Assembly: GCA_902768435.1 (NCBI GenBank)
Contig: CACXLJ010000016.1
Coordinates: 62,001 to 126,000 of the forward strand
Direction of reading: 5' to 3'
Length of the DNA: 64,000 nt
From: an uncultured Bacteroidales bacterium
Lineage (GTDB): Bacteria > Bacteroidota > Bacteroidia > Bacteroidales > Muribaculaceae
The notes under the pieces: model-generated
What the model saw: the letters and a program-made list of their open reading frames with translations, nothing else
Told to the model about the DNA's origin: nothing
Databases searched by the model: none
Part shown: positions 9,294-18,987 of the stretch, in pieces
Numbering within the stretch: position 1 is the stretch's first letter
Layout: every line of letters begins with the position of its first letter
Made by a program: the position numbers and the translations under genes

Positions 9294-9301
9294 TAATTTT
9301 G
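9294..9301 (+). promoter_or_regulatory. -7 promoter element (TAATTTTG)
   Basis: It matches the Bacteroidales TAnnTTTG -7 consensus 30 bases before the ATG at 9332. No good -33 TTTG is seen at the usual spacing. Confidence 0.5.
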
Positions 9302-9331
9302 TGCATCAATAACCTATCAAGCAAGCATTTT

Positions 9332-10903
9332 ATGAAAAGCTCCATATCTCTTCGCTCCATGTCGCCGAGCTGTAAAAACAACCTGTTGCTGGCCGCGTCG
9401 TGCTGGCTCTTGGCATTTGTGCTCATGTTCTGCTTTTCACGCGACTCCTACATTTTTGATGTGTGGTGGCGGCAGGACTCTAACTGGTTCATGACCTGTG
9501 GTAGGGCGTGGATGAACGGCATGATGCCCTATGTGGACTTTTGCGACTCCAAGGGGCCTCTGCTGTGGCTTATCTATGGTTTGGGCTACCTCATCAGTCC
9601 CAAGAGTTATGTGGGTGTGATGTGGATTAGCTCCATCACCTATGCCGTAGTGTTTTTCTTCTCCTACAAGATATTACGCCTGCTGGGTGCCAGCCGTCTG
9701 CTTCGAATGGCTGCACTCATGGTGCTTGGTTGGTTCATGCTCAACGGCTTTGTGCACGACGATGTGCGTGCCGAAGACTTTTGCCAGGCTTTCTTCGCAC
9801 CGGTTCTCTACCGCTTTGTGCTGCACGACACCCGCCACAATCTCACTGCGCGTCAGGTGGCATGGAGTGCTGTCGTGCTTGGCGTGTGCTTGGCCGGAAC
9901 GCTGCTCATCAAGTATAGCGTCACGCTCATGCTCATGGCCTTTGTGCCGCACTTCTGCTATGTGTTCCCGCGCAAGGCAGGGTTGTCGCCCCTCAAGGCT
10001 TTCCTGCTCATGGCAGGGGCTGCTGTGGTGGTGCTGTTGCCGTGGGTGGTGGTGATGCTGGCGCAGGGCTGGTTCAAACCCTTTATCGAGGAGTATTTCT
10101 TGAAAACCCTCACCACTCTTAACAATTTGGGCGAGACCAAGTTGTCACAGGAATCGGTGGTCAATGTGGTGTTCAGGAAGAGCCTGATTCTCTACATCTT
10201 GTTCATCGCAGCGATGGTGGTCCTCTATTGCCGCAAGTATCGCAAGTGGTGGCTTATGGTGGCTATGGTGTGGACCACGATAGTGGTGCTGCTCAATGGC
10301 AAGTCGTTCGTCTACTATAGTTCGCTGGCCTTGTTTGCTGCACCGGGTCTTGCCACCTTGTTCTCCACTTTCCAACATAAGTCATGGGCGCGTTCGGCGG
10401 CCTTTTCCATCACCTTGATAGCCTTCTTCTTTATTGGCATTACTAATCAGAGCCGCAGCAGTTCGTTCTTCACGCACGACCTCGCCAAGCGCGACCGCTT
10501 CTACTATTACGGTGGTCTCATGAGCCAGGTGGAGCACCCGCGCATTCTTTTCTGGGACATGCACGACAAGGGTCAAGGCTTGCCTGCCGAGGCTTTGCCT
10601 GCTTGCCCCTATTGGGCTTTGCAGGAAGGTGCTACCGACGAAATGCGGCTCGATCAGGACAAGGCGGCTCGTGAAAAACGCTGCGATTTTGTGCTCATCG
10701 ACCATGCCGACACGGCTCATGCCCGCCAGCTTGAGCAGTGGGGCTATTACCGCTACGACTACTGGGACCGCCGCGACCCGCACAAGCATCTGAGCGTAGA
10801 CGGCCACGATGTGCTCTACAGCACCCGCCCGCTGCACGACACCCTTGTGCATGTGAGCAACCTCGATGTGCTCCTCAAGCGCCCCATCCACTTCCCCAAA
10901 TAA
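9332..10903 (+). CDS. GT-C-type integral membrane glycosyltransferase-like protein
   Basis: The ~523-residue polytopic membrane protein has some ten hydrophobic spans. The first periplasmic loop follows the first span and carries an acidic/aromatic stretch (WWRQDSNWFMTCGRAWMNGMMPYVDFCDSKGP cut here into its key parts: RQDSNWF, GMMPYVDF, DSKGPLLW). This has the pattern of family 39/GT-C enzymes, which move sugars from polyprenyl-phosphate carriers (G-x-x-PY-x-D...K-x-P-L). A soluble C-terminal part follows from about residue 390 (SSSFFTHDLAKRDRFYYYGG). The start was set at ATG 9332 (MKSSISLRSMSPSC) rather than the upstream in-frame codon at 9230, because the -7 element lies between them. Neighbours give no clue to the acceptor. 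Confidence 0.6.
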   Translation: MKSSISLRSMSPSCKNNLLLAASCWLLAFVLMFCFSRDSYIFDVWWRQDSNWFMTCGRAWMNGMMPYVDFCDSKGPLLWLIYGLGYLISPKSYVGVMWISSITYAVVFFFSYKILRLLGASRLLRMAALMVLGWFMLNGFVHDDVRAEDFCQAFFAPVLYRFVLHDTRHNLTARQVAWSAVVLGVCLAGTLLIKYSVTLMLMAFVPHFCYVFPRKAGLSPLKAFLLMAGAAVVVLLPWVVVMLAQGWFKPFIEEYFLKTLTTLNNLGETKLSQESVVNVVFRKSLILYILFIAAMVVLYCRKYRKWWLMVAMVWTTIVVLLNGKSFVYYSSLALFAAPGLATLFSTFQHKSWARSAAFSITLIAFFFIGITNQSRSSSFFTHDLAKRDRFYYYGGLMSQVEHPRILFWDMHDKGQGLPAEALPACPYWALQEGATDEMRLDQDKAAREKRCDFVLIDHADTAHARQLEQWGYYRYDYWDRRDPHKHLSVDGHDVLYSTRPLHDTLVHVSNLDVLLKRPIHFPK

Positions 10904-10970
10904 CAACCGTAAATTACGGGTACAAATGCTGTGGTGAAAAAAGGCTTTTTTTCATCGTACCCCATCTTTA

Positions 10971-11002
10971 TTTGTGGCAATTCAGGTTTTTTTGTAACTT
11001 TG
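10971..11002 (+). promoter_or_regulatory. Promoter of the topoisomerase gene (TTTG-N20-TAACTTTG)
   Basis: A textbook Bacteroidales promoter: TTTG at 10971-10974, 20 bases, then TAACTTTG at 10995-11002, 38 bases before the ATG at 11040. Confidence 0.75.
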
Positions 11003-11039
11003 TAGGTTAATTGCCGAAAACTGTACTTTTAGCTACACT

Positions 11040-13925
11040 ATGAAGAAAAAGAAAGACGAAGAGAAACCTGAAGAGTTGAACGAGGAGCAAGTGAAAGCTG
11101 CCGAGGAACAGGTGAGCGACACCGACGATGCCGCCAGCCAGCCCGAGGAACAGCCTCAAGACGGTGCGGAGGCAGATGATTCATCGCAAGACAGACCGTC
11201 GGAAGATGACTCGCCTCAAGACGATTCGCAGACCAGTGCCCACTCGACCTATCAGGTGCCAAAAGATAAGAAACTGCAGCTCTCGGGCATGTATGAGAAC
11301 TGGTTTCTCGACTATGCCAGCTATGTGATTCTGGAGCGTGCCGTGCCTCACATCGAGGACGGTTTCAAGCCTGTGCAGCGCCGCATCATGCATGTGATGA
11401 AGCAGAGCGACAACGGTCACACTCAGAAGGTGGCCGGCATTGTGGGCGACACCATGCACTACCACCCCCACGGCGACGCGTCTATCTACTCGGCGCTGGT
11501 GCAATTGGGCCAGAAAGGGCTGCTCATCGACACGCAGGGTAACTGGGGTAACATACTCACCGGCGACGGCGCCGCTGCTGGCCGATACATCGAGGCCCGC
11601 CTCTCGGAGTTTGCATTGGAAACCGTTTTCGACCCCAAGGTGACCGAGTGGACCCTGTCGTACGACGGGCAGAACAAGGAGCCCATCACCCTGCCAGCCA
11701 AGTTCCCGCTGCTCATTGCACAGGGAGCCGAGGGCATTGCGGTGGGTCTGTCGTGCAAAATTCTGCCCCACAACTTCAACGAGATTCTTGATGCCGCTGT
11801 CTCTTACCTCAAGGGCGAGGACTTCCAGCTCTATCCCGACTTCCCCACAGGTGGTTACATTGATGTGAACAATTACAAGGATGGCGAACGCGGCGGCAAT
11901 GTGCGGGTGAGGACCAAAATCGAGAAGTTCGACAACAAGACCCTGCTCGTGAAAGATGTGCCCTACGGCAAAACGGTGAGCAACATCATCGACTCCATCC
12001 TGAAGGCAGCCGAGAAGGGCAAGATCAAGATACGCAAGGTAGAGGACAACACCTCGTCGCAGGCCGAAATCATTGTGCACCTGCAACCCGGCACCTCGAG
12101 CGACAAGGCGATAGATGCCCTCTATGCCTTCAGCGACTGCGAGATAAGCATCTCGCCCAACTGCTGTGTGATTAAGGACGAGAAACCGCAGTTCCTCAAC
12201 ATCAGCGAACTGCTGCGCTTCAGCGTGGAGCGAACCAAAGACATCCTGAAGGCCGAACTCGACTACCAGCGTCACGAGACCCAGGAGTCGCTCCTCTTTG
12301 CCTCGCTCGAGAAAATCTTCATCGAAGAGCGCATCTATAAGGACAAAGGCTTTGAGCAGGCCAAGGACATGGACGCAGCCGTGGCTCATGTCGACAAGCG
12401 CCTGGAACCCTTCAAGCCGCAGTTCTATCGCGAAATCACGCGCGACGACATCTTGCGGCTCATGGAAATCAAGATGGCGCGCATCCTCAAGTTCAACATC
12501 GACAAGGCCAACAACTATATTGCCTCGCTCAACGAGCGCATTGCTGACATCGACTACAAACTGGCGCACCTGGTGGAGCACACGATCAACTGGTACACCG
12601 CCTTGAAGAACAAGTATGGCGCCCGATTCCCGCGCCGCACCATCATTCGCGACTTCGACACCATCGTGGCATCGAAGGTGGCCGAGGCCAACGAGAAACT
12701 CTACATCAACCGCGCCGACGGCTTCATTGGCACGGCACTGAAGAAGGACGAGTTTGTGTGCAACTGCTCTGACATCGACGACATCATCATCTTCTACAAA
12801 GATGGCAAGTACAAGGTCATCAAGGTGAGCGACAAGGTGTATGTCGGGAAAAACATACTGTATCTCAATGTGTTCAAGCGCAACGACAACCGCACCGTCT
12901 ACAATGTGCTGTATCAGGACGGCAAGGGTGGGGTGGTCTACATGAAGCGCTTTGCCGTGACAGGCATCACGCGCGACAAGGAGTATGACCTCACTACCGG
13001 CAAGCCTGGCAGCAAGGTGCTGTGGTTCACCGCCAATCCCAACGGCGAAGCCGAGGTGCTTCGCATCACCCTCAAGCCCAAGTTCAGGCTCAAGGTGCTG
13101 CAGTTTGATGTGGACCTTGCCGAACTCGCCATCAAGGGCAAGCAGGCGCGTGGCAACATTGTGACCAAGAACGAGATACACCGCATTTCGCTCAAGGAGC
13201 ACGGCGTGAGCACGCTGGGCGACCGCGAGATATGGTTCGATCCCGATATTCTGCGCCTCAACTACGAGGGTCACGGCCAGTCGCTTGGCAAGTTTGGCGG
13301 CGACGACCGTGTGCTGGTCATCATGCAGAACGGCGACTTCTACACCACCAGCAGCGAGGCGTCGAACCACTACGAGGAGGGCATCCGCTACATTGGCAAG
13401 TACGACCCGTCGGTGGTGTGGACCGCTATCGTTGACGATGCCGACCAGGGCTACTACTACATCAAGCGCTGTCCGCTCGAGGACAATGCCAAGAAACAGA
13501 GCATGATAGGCGGCAATCCCGACTCGCAGCTCATCTTGCTCTCGAGCGAGAAGTATCCCCGCTTCGAGGTGAAGTTTGGCGAGGGCGATGCCTTCCGCGA
13601 GAACCTGATAATCGATGCCGACGAGTTCATTGCTGTGAAATCGTTCAAGGCCAAGGGCAAGCGAGTGACCAACTATGTGATTGACAGCGTCTCCGAGATT
13701 GAACCTCGCGAGGTTCCCGAGGAAGAACCTCAGCAGCCCGATGTGGCGCCTGTCGACGACGATGACGATGCAAACAATCCTGCCCCCGCCGGTACCCCCG
13801 CTGAGGAGGAAAAGCCTGCAGTCGACGAGAAACCTGCCGACGACAAACCAGCCGAATCGGAGATGAGCCAGCAGGAAGTGCGTGACCGCCTCACGGGCCA
13901 GACGCGTCTGTTCGATGACATGTGA
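11040..13925 (+). CDS. parC: DNA topoisomerase IV subunit A
   Basis: This is a type IIA topoisomerase breakage-reunion subunit that decatenates chromosomes and relaxes supercoils together with ParE. The 961-residue protein starts with an acidic, low-complexity tail of about 75 residues (E/D/Q/S rich). The catalytic core follows: MYENWFLDYASYVILERAVPHIEDG, the winged-helix region with HPHGDASIY, and the active-site Tyr near residue 183 in GRYIEAR. A coiled coil and a C-terminal beta-pinwheel region come next (ITRDKEYDLTTGKPGSKVL and related blades), then an acidic/proline C-terminal tail. Gyrase A normally has the GyrA box QRRGGKG; I see none, which favours ParC. It has its own promoter and is followed 19 bases later by the DUF3316 gene. 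Confidence 0.88.
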   Translation: MKKKKDEEKPEELNEEQVKAAEEQVSDTDDAASQPEEQPQDGAEADDSSQDRPSEDDSPQDDSQTSAHSTYQVPKDKKLQLSGMYENWFLDYASYVILERAVPHIEDGFKPVQRRIMHVMKQSDNGHTQKVAGIVGDTMHYHPHGDASIYSALVQLGQKGLLIDTQGNWGNILTGDGAAAGRYIEARLSEFALETVFDPKVTEWTLSYDGQNKEPITLPAKFPLLIAQGAEGIAVGLSCKILPHNFNEILDAAVSYLKGEDFQLYPDFPTGGYIDVNNYKDGERGGNVRVRTKIEKFDNKTLLVKDVPYGKTVSNIIDSILKAAEKGKIKIRKVEDNTSSQAEIIVHLQPGTSSDKAIDALYAFSDCEISISPNCCVIKDEKPQFLNISELLRFSVERTKDILKAELDYQRHETQESLLFASLEKIFIEERIYKDKGFEQAKDMDAAVAHVDKRLEPFKPQFYREITRDDILRLMEIKMARILKFNIDKANNYIASLNERIADIDYKLAHLVEHTINWYTALKNKYGARFPRRTIIRDFDTIVASKVAEANEKLYINRADGFIGTALKKDEFVCNCSDIDDIIIFYKDGKYKVIKVSDKVYVGKNILYLNVFKRNDNRTVYNVLYQDGKGGVVYMKRFAVTGITRDKEYDLTTGKPGSKVLWFTANPNGEAEVLRITLKPKFRLKVLQFDVDLAELAIKGKQARGNIVTKNEIHRISLKEHGVSTLGDREIWFDPDILRLNYEGHGQSLGKFGGDDRVLVIMQNGDFYTTSSEASNHYEEGIRYIGKYDPSVVWTAIVDDADQGYYYIKRCPLEDNAKKQSMIGGNPDSQLILLSSEKYPRFEVKFGEGDAFRENLIIDADEFIAVKSFKAKGKRVTNYVIDSVSEIEPREVPEEEPQQPDVAPVDDDDDANNPAPAGTPAEEEKPAVDEKPADDKPAESEMSQQEVRDRLTGQTRLFDDM

Positions 13926-13943
13926 TTTTTTAATGCATAACGC

Positions 13944-14813
13944 GTGAAACACTTGATGAAAATATTGACCGCCTGGCTCCTATGCGCCTGCACAGGGCAC
14001 TTTGCCGCCATGGCGCAAGACTCGGTCGAGGTGGTGCGCCCCGTGCACTATACCATAATGGGCGAGGTAGGCCATGCATCGCTACTCGACTCCTATCTCA
14101 CTCCCATCACCTACACGGGCTTGAACCTGGGACTGGGTTTCGAGCATTTCCAGGCCACGGGCTTCAATCCCGACAAATGGGTGCGCGAACTGGAACTGGG
14201 TGCCGACTACAGTTATGTGGAGAACCCGGTGGGCAACCACGAGATGCACTCGCTCATGGGCGAGGCGCGGTGGTCGCTCATGCGCCGCTGGCGCGATGTT
14301 CCCGCAAGGCGACTGCAACTCATGGCGGGTCCAATGGTGAACTTTCGCGGCGGCATACTCTATAATGCCAACAACTCTAACAATGTGGTGTCGGCACGCA
14401 TCCACTTTGCGGTGGGCGTGCAGGCTGCAGCGGTGTATAACACCCGGTTGTTCTCGCATCCGCTGGCACTGCGCTACCAGTTGTCGTTGCCGGTGCTGGG
14501 CGCATTCTTCTCGCCCGAGTACGACGAGGCCTACTATGAGATTTTTGTGGGCAACCGCCGCCACTTGGCACACCTGGGATGGTGGGGGAGCCGTTTCGAC
14601 ATGAACAACCTGGTCACGGCCGACTGGCGGCTGGGCGGCACCATTCTGCGTGTGGGCTATCGCTGTCGCATCGAGAAATCGTGGGTGAGCCATATCGACA
14701 CCCGTGCCGTGACTCATGCAGTGGTCATCGGTTTGGGCGGTGAAATCCTGAATCTCTCGCCATCACGCAAGTTGAGCGATAAGGCGCAGGTGATGTCGGC
14801 CATGTTTGAGTAG
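13944..14813 (+). CDS. DUF3316 family outer-membrane/periplasmic protein
   Basis: This ~285-residue protein has a signal peptide (MKILTAWLLCACTGHFAAMAQ) and alternating aromatic/hydrophobic beta-strands typical of a small outer-membrane barrel (LGLGFEHFQATG, LELGADYSYVENP, LALRYQLSLPVLGAFFSPEYDEAYYEIF). I recognise the DUF3316 pattern, notably SPEYDEAYYEIF and the conserved central GPMVNFRGGILYN. The frame opens with GTG at 13944; the ATG at 13956 is the more likely start because it begins the signal peptide directly. Its end overlaps the possible upstream start of the S41 gene, so the two are probably co-transcribed with parC. Function unknown. Confidence 0.75.
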   Translation: MKHLMKILTAWLLCACTGHFAAMAQDSVEVVRPVHYTIMGEVGHASLLDSYLTPITYTGLNLGLGFEHFQATGFNPDKWVRELELGADYSYVENPVGNHEMHSLMGEARWSLMRRWRDVPARRLQLMAGPMVNFRGGILYNANNSNNVVSARIHFAVGVQAAAVYNTRLFSHPLALRYQLSLPVLGAFFSPEYDEAYYEIFVGNRRHLAHLGWWGSRFDMNNLVTADWRLGGTILRVGYRCRIEKSWVSHIDTRAVTHAVVIGLGGEILNLSPSRKLSDKAQVMSAMFE

Positions 14814-14835
14814 TTTTTCTAAAAAGTTGAACACC

Positions 14836-15846
14836 ATGATGAAGTTGCTCCATAAGATACTGTTGATGCTGGTCGTGAGTCTGCCGCTGGTGGCTTGTAA
14901 CGACGATGTGGAGTCGAATTACGACCCCTTCAAGAACTTTGATGCCCTGTGGACGGCCCTGGACGAGCACTACACCTTTTTTTCCTACAAGAACATTGAC
15001 TGGAACGAGGTGGGCAAGCGCTATCGTGCCAAGGTGAAGAAGGAGATGACCAGTCAGGAACTCTTTAACCTGTGCAGCGAGATGCTCAAGGAACTCAAGG
15101 ACGGCCATGTGAACCTCATCTCGGCCACCGATGTTTCGCGTTACTGGATATGGGAACAGTATCCCGAGAACTACGACGAGCGGCTTATCGACGAGCACTA
15201 CCTCAACTTCGAGTACAAGCGCACCTCGGGCATCAAGTATCAGATATTGAGCAACAACATCGGCTACATGTACTATGGCAGTTTCTCTAACGGAATAGGC
15301 GAGGGGAACCTCGATGCCATTCTGGGCTATCTGGCCACGAGCGACGGCCTGGTGATTGATGTGCGCAGCAACGGCGGCGGCTATCTCCTGAATGTGGAGA
15401 CGCTGGTGTCGCGCTTCATTACCGAGAAGACGCATGTGGGCTCGATTAAGCACAAGAAAGGTCCGGGACACGACGATTTCTCGGAGCCCTATGACTACTA
15501 CTTCAGTCCGTCGCAGGGGCACATCCACTACACCAAGCCCGTAGTGGTGCTCGCCAACCGTGGCTCGTTCAGTGCAACGAACAATTTCGTTTCCATCATG
15601 AAACACTTGCCGCAGGTGACGGTGGTGGGCGATGTGACGGGCGGTGGCTGCGGCCTGCCCTTCACCAGCGAGTTGCCCAACGGCTGGACGGTGCGCTTCT
15701 CGGCCGCAGTGATTGCCGATGCGCTGGGCAACCTCACCGAGTTTGGCGTGGCGCCCGATGTGAAAGTGGATATGAACAAGGCCGACAGAGATGCCGGCCG
15801 TGATACCATGCTCGAAGCCGCCTTCAGCGTGCTTCAGTCACAATAA
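14836..15846 (+). CDS. S41 family peptidase lipoprotein (C-terminal processing protease-like)
   Basis: The ~336-residue serine peptidase has a lipoprotein signal (lipobox LVAC, Cys near residue 21). An N-terminal helical part follows (YDPFKNFDALWTALDEHYTFF, typical of Bacteroidales S41 lipoproteins), then the catalytic domain. The Ser is in NRGSFSATNNF and the basic dyad region is around GDVTGGGCGLPF; EFGVAPDVKVD closes the fold. No PDZ domain is obvious between the two parts. An upstream in-frame ATG at 14806 overlaps the previous gene; the start at 14836 is preferred because it puts the signal peptide at the N-terminus. It probably trims envelope proteins; the substrate is not known. Confidence 0.88.
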   Translation: MMKLLHKILLMLVVSLPLVACNDDVESNYDPFKNFDALWTALDEHYTFFSYKNIDWNEVGKRYRAKVKKEMTSQELFNLCSEMLKELKDGHVNLISATDVSRYWIWEQYPENYDERLIDEHYLNFEYKRTSGIKYQILSNNIGYMYYGSFSNGIGEGNLDAILGYLATSDGLVIDVRSNGGGYLLNVETLVSRFITEKTHVGSIKHKKGPGHDDFSEPYDYYFSPSQGHIHYTKPVVVLANRGSFSATNNFVSIMKHLPQVTVVGDVTGGGCGLPFTSELPNGWTVRFSAAVIADALGNLTEFGVAPDVKVDMNKADRDAGRDTMLEAAFSVLQSQ

Positions 15847-15870
15847 AATAGTCTTTGTAATTTTCTTGTC

Positions 15871-16518
15871 TTAGTGGACATCGATGCCGTCGAAGTAGAG
15901 TTCAGAGATGACGGTGTCCTGGTATTTGGTGCCCGGGTACACATCCATGATCTCGAACTTGAGCGTCCACTGTGAAGCATTGGAGTCGTGGTAGCCCAGC
16001 GTGCCCACTTCAAAGCATTGCAGCGTGCGGCTGTCCTGCAGGTCGAGAATGGCGATGGGCACATCGTTATAGTACACCTTGAGCTGCTTCACGCGTGAAT
16101 TCTCTTTCCACACCTTTGGGTTCTTCACATGGCCGTTGAGCACTTTCACTGTGGTGACTCGAGGGCAGGAGCCAGGGAAGTAGTAGACGAGGTATTCGCC
16201 TATGCCTTGACCGGGTGCGCCCTCGGCCCACACGCTCTCGTGGTCGAAGTCGTGGGCGTTGGCTCCCTTGTAGTCAAATTTCTTGGATGGGGCGAGGCTG
16301 CTCGATGCCAGCACGGTGTCGATCACCCCGCCGCAGTACCAGCTGCACTGGCCGCCATACAAGTCCTCATAGATGGAATTTTCCTCAATGAGCACCTCAA
16401 GGCTCTTGCTGGTGTTGGCAGGCATCTTGTAGATGTGGCTGGGTTTGATTTGCTTGACTTGTCCTTGCGCCATGAGTGCGGTGGCAATGATGGCAAGCAT
16501 GAGTGTTATCTTTTTCAT
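15871..16518 (-). CDS. NADase-type glycan-binding domain protein, secreted
   Basis: The 215-residue protein has a signal peptide (MKKITLMLAIIATALMAQGQ). The rest fits the NADase-type glycan-binding domain, a discoidin-like beta-sandwich: SVWAEGAPGQGIGEYLVYYF, VKVLNGHVKNPKVWKENSRVKQLKVYYN, and the terminal VYPGTKYQDTVISELYFDG. The domain alone is expected to bind carbohydrate at the cell surface; there is no catalytic domain attached. It is convergent with the S41 peptidase gene (24-base gap, no terminator seen) and divergent from the LRR gene at 16745. Confidence 0.78.
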   Translation of the reverse strand: MKKITLMLAIIATALMAQGQVKQIKPSHIYKMPANTSKSLEVLIEENSIYEDLYGGQCSWYCGGVIDTVLASSSLAPSKKFDYKGANAHDFDHESVWAEGAPGQGIGEYLVYYFPGSCPRVTTVKVLNGHVKNPKVWKENSRVKQLKVYYNDVPIAILDLQDSRTLQCFEVGTLGYHDSNASQWTLKFEIMDVYPGTKYQDTVISELYFDGIDVH

Positions 16519-16548
16519 AAGAAGCGGGTTTAATGGTTCAAGATGTTA

Positions 16549-16556
16549 CAAATATA
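16549..16556 (-). promoter_or_regulatory. -7 element on minus strand (TATATTTG)
   Basis: Plus-strand CAAATATA reads as TATATTTG on the minus strand, 30 bases before the start of the glycan-binding-domain gene. No clear -33 element. Confidence 0.45.
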
Positions 16557-16627
16557 CACAACTCTTAGATGATTTTTTGCTATTGAGGTTTAATTTTTTT
16601 TGTTTATGGCACATTTTTCTTCTCTTT

Positions 16628-16659
16628 TTTGTTTTTTAACAATATTCTCATTAAATTTG
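16628..16659 (+). promoter_or_regulatory. Promoter of the first LRR-dockerin gene (TTTG-N20-TAAATTTG)
   Basis: TTTG at 16628-16631 and TAAATTTG at 16652-16659 are exactly 20 bases apart. A long A/T-rich leader (about 85 bases) precedes the ATG at 16745. Confidence 0.72.
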
Positions 16660-16744
16660 CAAATACTTAATATATTTCTAATAAACTACCACTAAAAAGT
16701 GTTTATTTAATTGATATTTATTAACCTCAAATAATTTAGCAATT

Positions 16745-18742
16745 ATGAAAAAATTACTACTAACTTTGTTTTTGGCCATTGCAACCTGTTGGATGACCGT
16801 GAGTGCGGCCACCAACTATGAGATTAACGTGGCCGGTGTGGAGGTCACCAGCGACAATGCGAGCCGCATCACCGGCGGTGACATCACCGGTGGCTACGCG
16901 GTGTATAATGCGAGTTCAAACACCCTCACTTGCTACAACCTCAAGATTTATCGTACAGGACAAGACAATTACGGCATCCACAACCGCAAATGTGACAACC
17001 TGAAGATAGCGTTTTCAGGTACTTGTAGTGTGACATGTGCCGATAATGCCTTGAAGCTTGAGCGAGGCACGACCCTAGAGGCGCTCTCAGGCAGTAACAC
17101 CACTTTATACTCTTCGGCAAGAATCGTTGTGAATCTGAAAAGCTATAAATACTATTTCACTGGCAGTGGGTTTATCGATATTCAATCGGCTCAGTCGGGT
17201 TACGAGGCCATCAAAGGTGACGGTCTCAGTTCCACTAAGGTCTATTTCCAGGGTGCCAAGGTCACAGCCCGCAGTTCAAAAAGGTCGGCTTTGAGTTCAT
17301 TTACAGCCTATGCTGAAAGCGGCGATGTGACCGTCATAGGTAACGGCTCTAATTACAGTCTCGAGGATGTGTTCTTTTCGTTCTCTGGCAAAGAAACCAT
17401 TCTTGAACCCTATGGCGCCTATGTCAAAAGCAACAGCATTTTTAATGCTTCAGGGACTCAAATCAAGAGTGAAACAATCTACATCAGCGACGACTATGTG
17501 GCTCTACTTAAAGTGAATTACTTCCCCGACGCCAACTTCCGCAACTACCTTCTGGGACTATATCCCAAAGGATATATCACCACCAGCGATGTGAATGACA
17601 GAACTTCTTTGAATGTATCGGGCAAATCTATAGCCAGCCTTGATGGCGTGAGCTATTTCAGTAAACTCACCAATCTTGATTGCAGCAACAACAATCTCAC
17701 CACGCTGCCCGCTCTTCCCGCTGATCTTTATGTGTTGAAATGCAACAACAACCACCTCACATCTCTTCCAAACCTCACTTCAAAATTGCAAGACATAGAC
17801 TGCAGCAGCAATTCTTTCTCGGGGTCTTTATACATCACAGGATTTAAAGCTTTGACAAAACTGAATATCAGCAATAACACTTCCCTCACCTCTTTATATT
17901 GCAACGGCAATGCCTTGACCAGCCTGAATGTGAGCAATTGCACCACTCTGGCCACATTGCATTGCGGCAACAACCTGCTCACCGCGCTCCCCACGCTGCC
18001 CAACTCGCTGCAGAGCCTGGACTGCTCGAGCAACAAATTTAGCGGCAAACTCACTGTGGGAGGTTACAGCGCATTGAAAACGCTCAATGTGTCAAACAAC
18101 ACGGGCCTAACCTATTTCGAGTGCTGGGGTAACGCATTGACAAGCCTCAACGTGCAAGGCTGCACCGCACTGGAAACCCTGGACTGCGCCAACAATGCAT
18201 TGACATCGCTGCCATCACTACCCTCTAATCTGAAAAGGCTGAACTGCAGTGCCAACCGGCTAACTTCGTTGTCATCATTACCCAGCGGACTCATCACTTT
18301 AGCGTGCGCCGCTAACCAGATCAACTCACTGTCGGTGAAAGGCCTGAACTCACTTGAGGTCTTAACGATTTACGCCAACCAAATCAAGGAGAGCGCGATG
18401 GGGCAGCTTGTGGACGACTTGCGCACCATTCCTGCCGGAAAAACAGGTGATTTCCTGGTGCACGGCGGCTCTGGCGAAGGCAATGTGATTACCCCCGCGC
18501 AAGTGCTCAAAGCCCGCGGCAAGCGCTGGTTGCCCCAGCAATACAAGAATGACACCTGGAGTGAGATTTTGGTGGGCGATGTGAACGGCGACGGCAAGGT
18601 GAATGTGAGCGATGTGTCGGCCCTGATCAACATGATTATGGGCCTTACCGCCATGGACCAGTCAGCTGCCGATGTTAACGGCGACGGCAAGGTGAATGTG
18701 AGCGATGTGTCGGCCCTGATCAACATCATTCTCGGCGTCTAG
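16745..18742 (+). CDS. Secreted internalin-like LRR protein with two C-terminal dockerin-like repeats (family A, copy 1)
   Basis: The 665-residue protein has a signal peptide (MKKLLLTLFLAIATCWMTVSA). An N-terminal beta-rich domain of about 240 residues follows (YEINVAGVEVTSDNA, DNYGIHNRKCDNLKIAF, DNALKLERGTT), then a junction FPDANFRNYLLGLYP. LRRs with the LxxLDCSNNxLTSLP pattern run from residue ~285 to ~560. The last ~55 residues are two dockerin-like repeats, each with GDVNGDGKVNVSD and SALINMIMG or SALINIILGV. Dockerins bind cohesins through calcium loops, but no cohesin is in the window. In this lineage such C-termini are common on secreted LRR proteins and may act in surface attachment (inference). 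It is a paralogue of the gene at 23289. Confidence 0.88.
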   Translation: MKKLLLTLFLAIATCWMTVSAATNYEINVAGVEVTSDNASRITGGDITGGYAVYNASSNTLTCYNLKIYRTGQDNYGIHNRKCDNLKIAFSGTCSVTCADNALKLERGTTLEALSGSNTTLYSSARIVVNLKSYKYYFTGSGFIDIQSAQSGYEAIKGDGLSSTKVYFQGAKVTARSSKRSALSSFTAYAESGDVTVIGNGSNYSLEDVFFSFSGKETILEPYGAYVKSNSIFNASGTQIKSETIYISDDYVALLKVNYFPDANFRNYLLGLYPKGYITTSDVNDRTSLNVSGKSIASLDGVSYFSKLTNLDCSNNNLTTLPALPADLYVLKCNNNHLTSLPNLTSKLQDIDCSSNSFSGSLYITGFKALTKLNISNNTSLTSLYCNGNALTSLNVSNCTTLATLHCGNNLLTALPTLPNSLQSLDCSSNKFSGKLTVGGYSALKTLNVSNNTGLTYFECWGNALTSLNVQGCTALETLDCANNALTSLPSLPSNLKRLNCSANRLTSLSSLPSGLITLACAANQINSLSVKGLNSLEVLTIYANQIKESAMGQLVDDLRTIPAGKTGDFLVHGGSGEGNVITPAQVLKARGKRWLPQQYKNDTWSEILVGDVNGDGKVNVSDVSALINMIMGLTAMDQSAADVNGDGKVNVSDVSALINIILGV

Positions 18743-18765
18743 CCTGTAGCAGCTAGCTGCCATGG

Positions 18766-18840
18766 CTCAGGACATCGTTGACACTTTTGTATCAGGAGTT
18801 CGTTGACACTTTTGTATCAGGAGTTCGTTGACACTTTTGT
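18766..18840 (+). repeat. Three tandem 25-bp left-end repeats of the insertion element
   Basis: Copies at 18766-18790, 18791-18815 and 18816-18840. The last two are identical (ATCAGGAGTTCGTTGACACT core followed by TTTGT) and the outermost differs at a few positions. They are likely transposase binding sites. Confidence 0.85.
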
Positions 18841-18987
18841 TCAAAAAGCCGCTGAGTAAATGACAGATTTTTGTTTAACATTTAAATTTTCACATATGAG
18901 TCCTTGAATAATCAAGACATCAACCAAGAGCGTTCTTTGACATATTTTGTACATTGTCCGCCATAACGCTAAATATTTTGTTTACTT

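Noticed and set aside
11181..13952. Very long open frame (923 codons) on the minus strand
   Set aside because: It is antisense to topoisomerase IV, with no family motifs; G/C-rich third positions of the real gene leave the opposite frame open.
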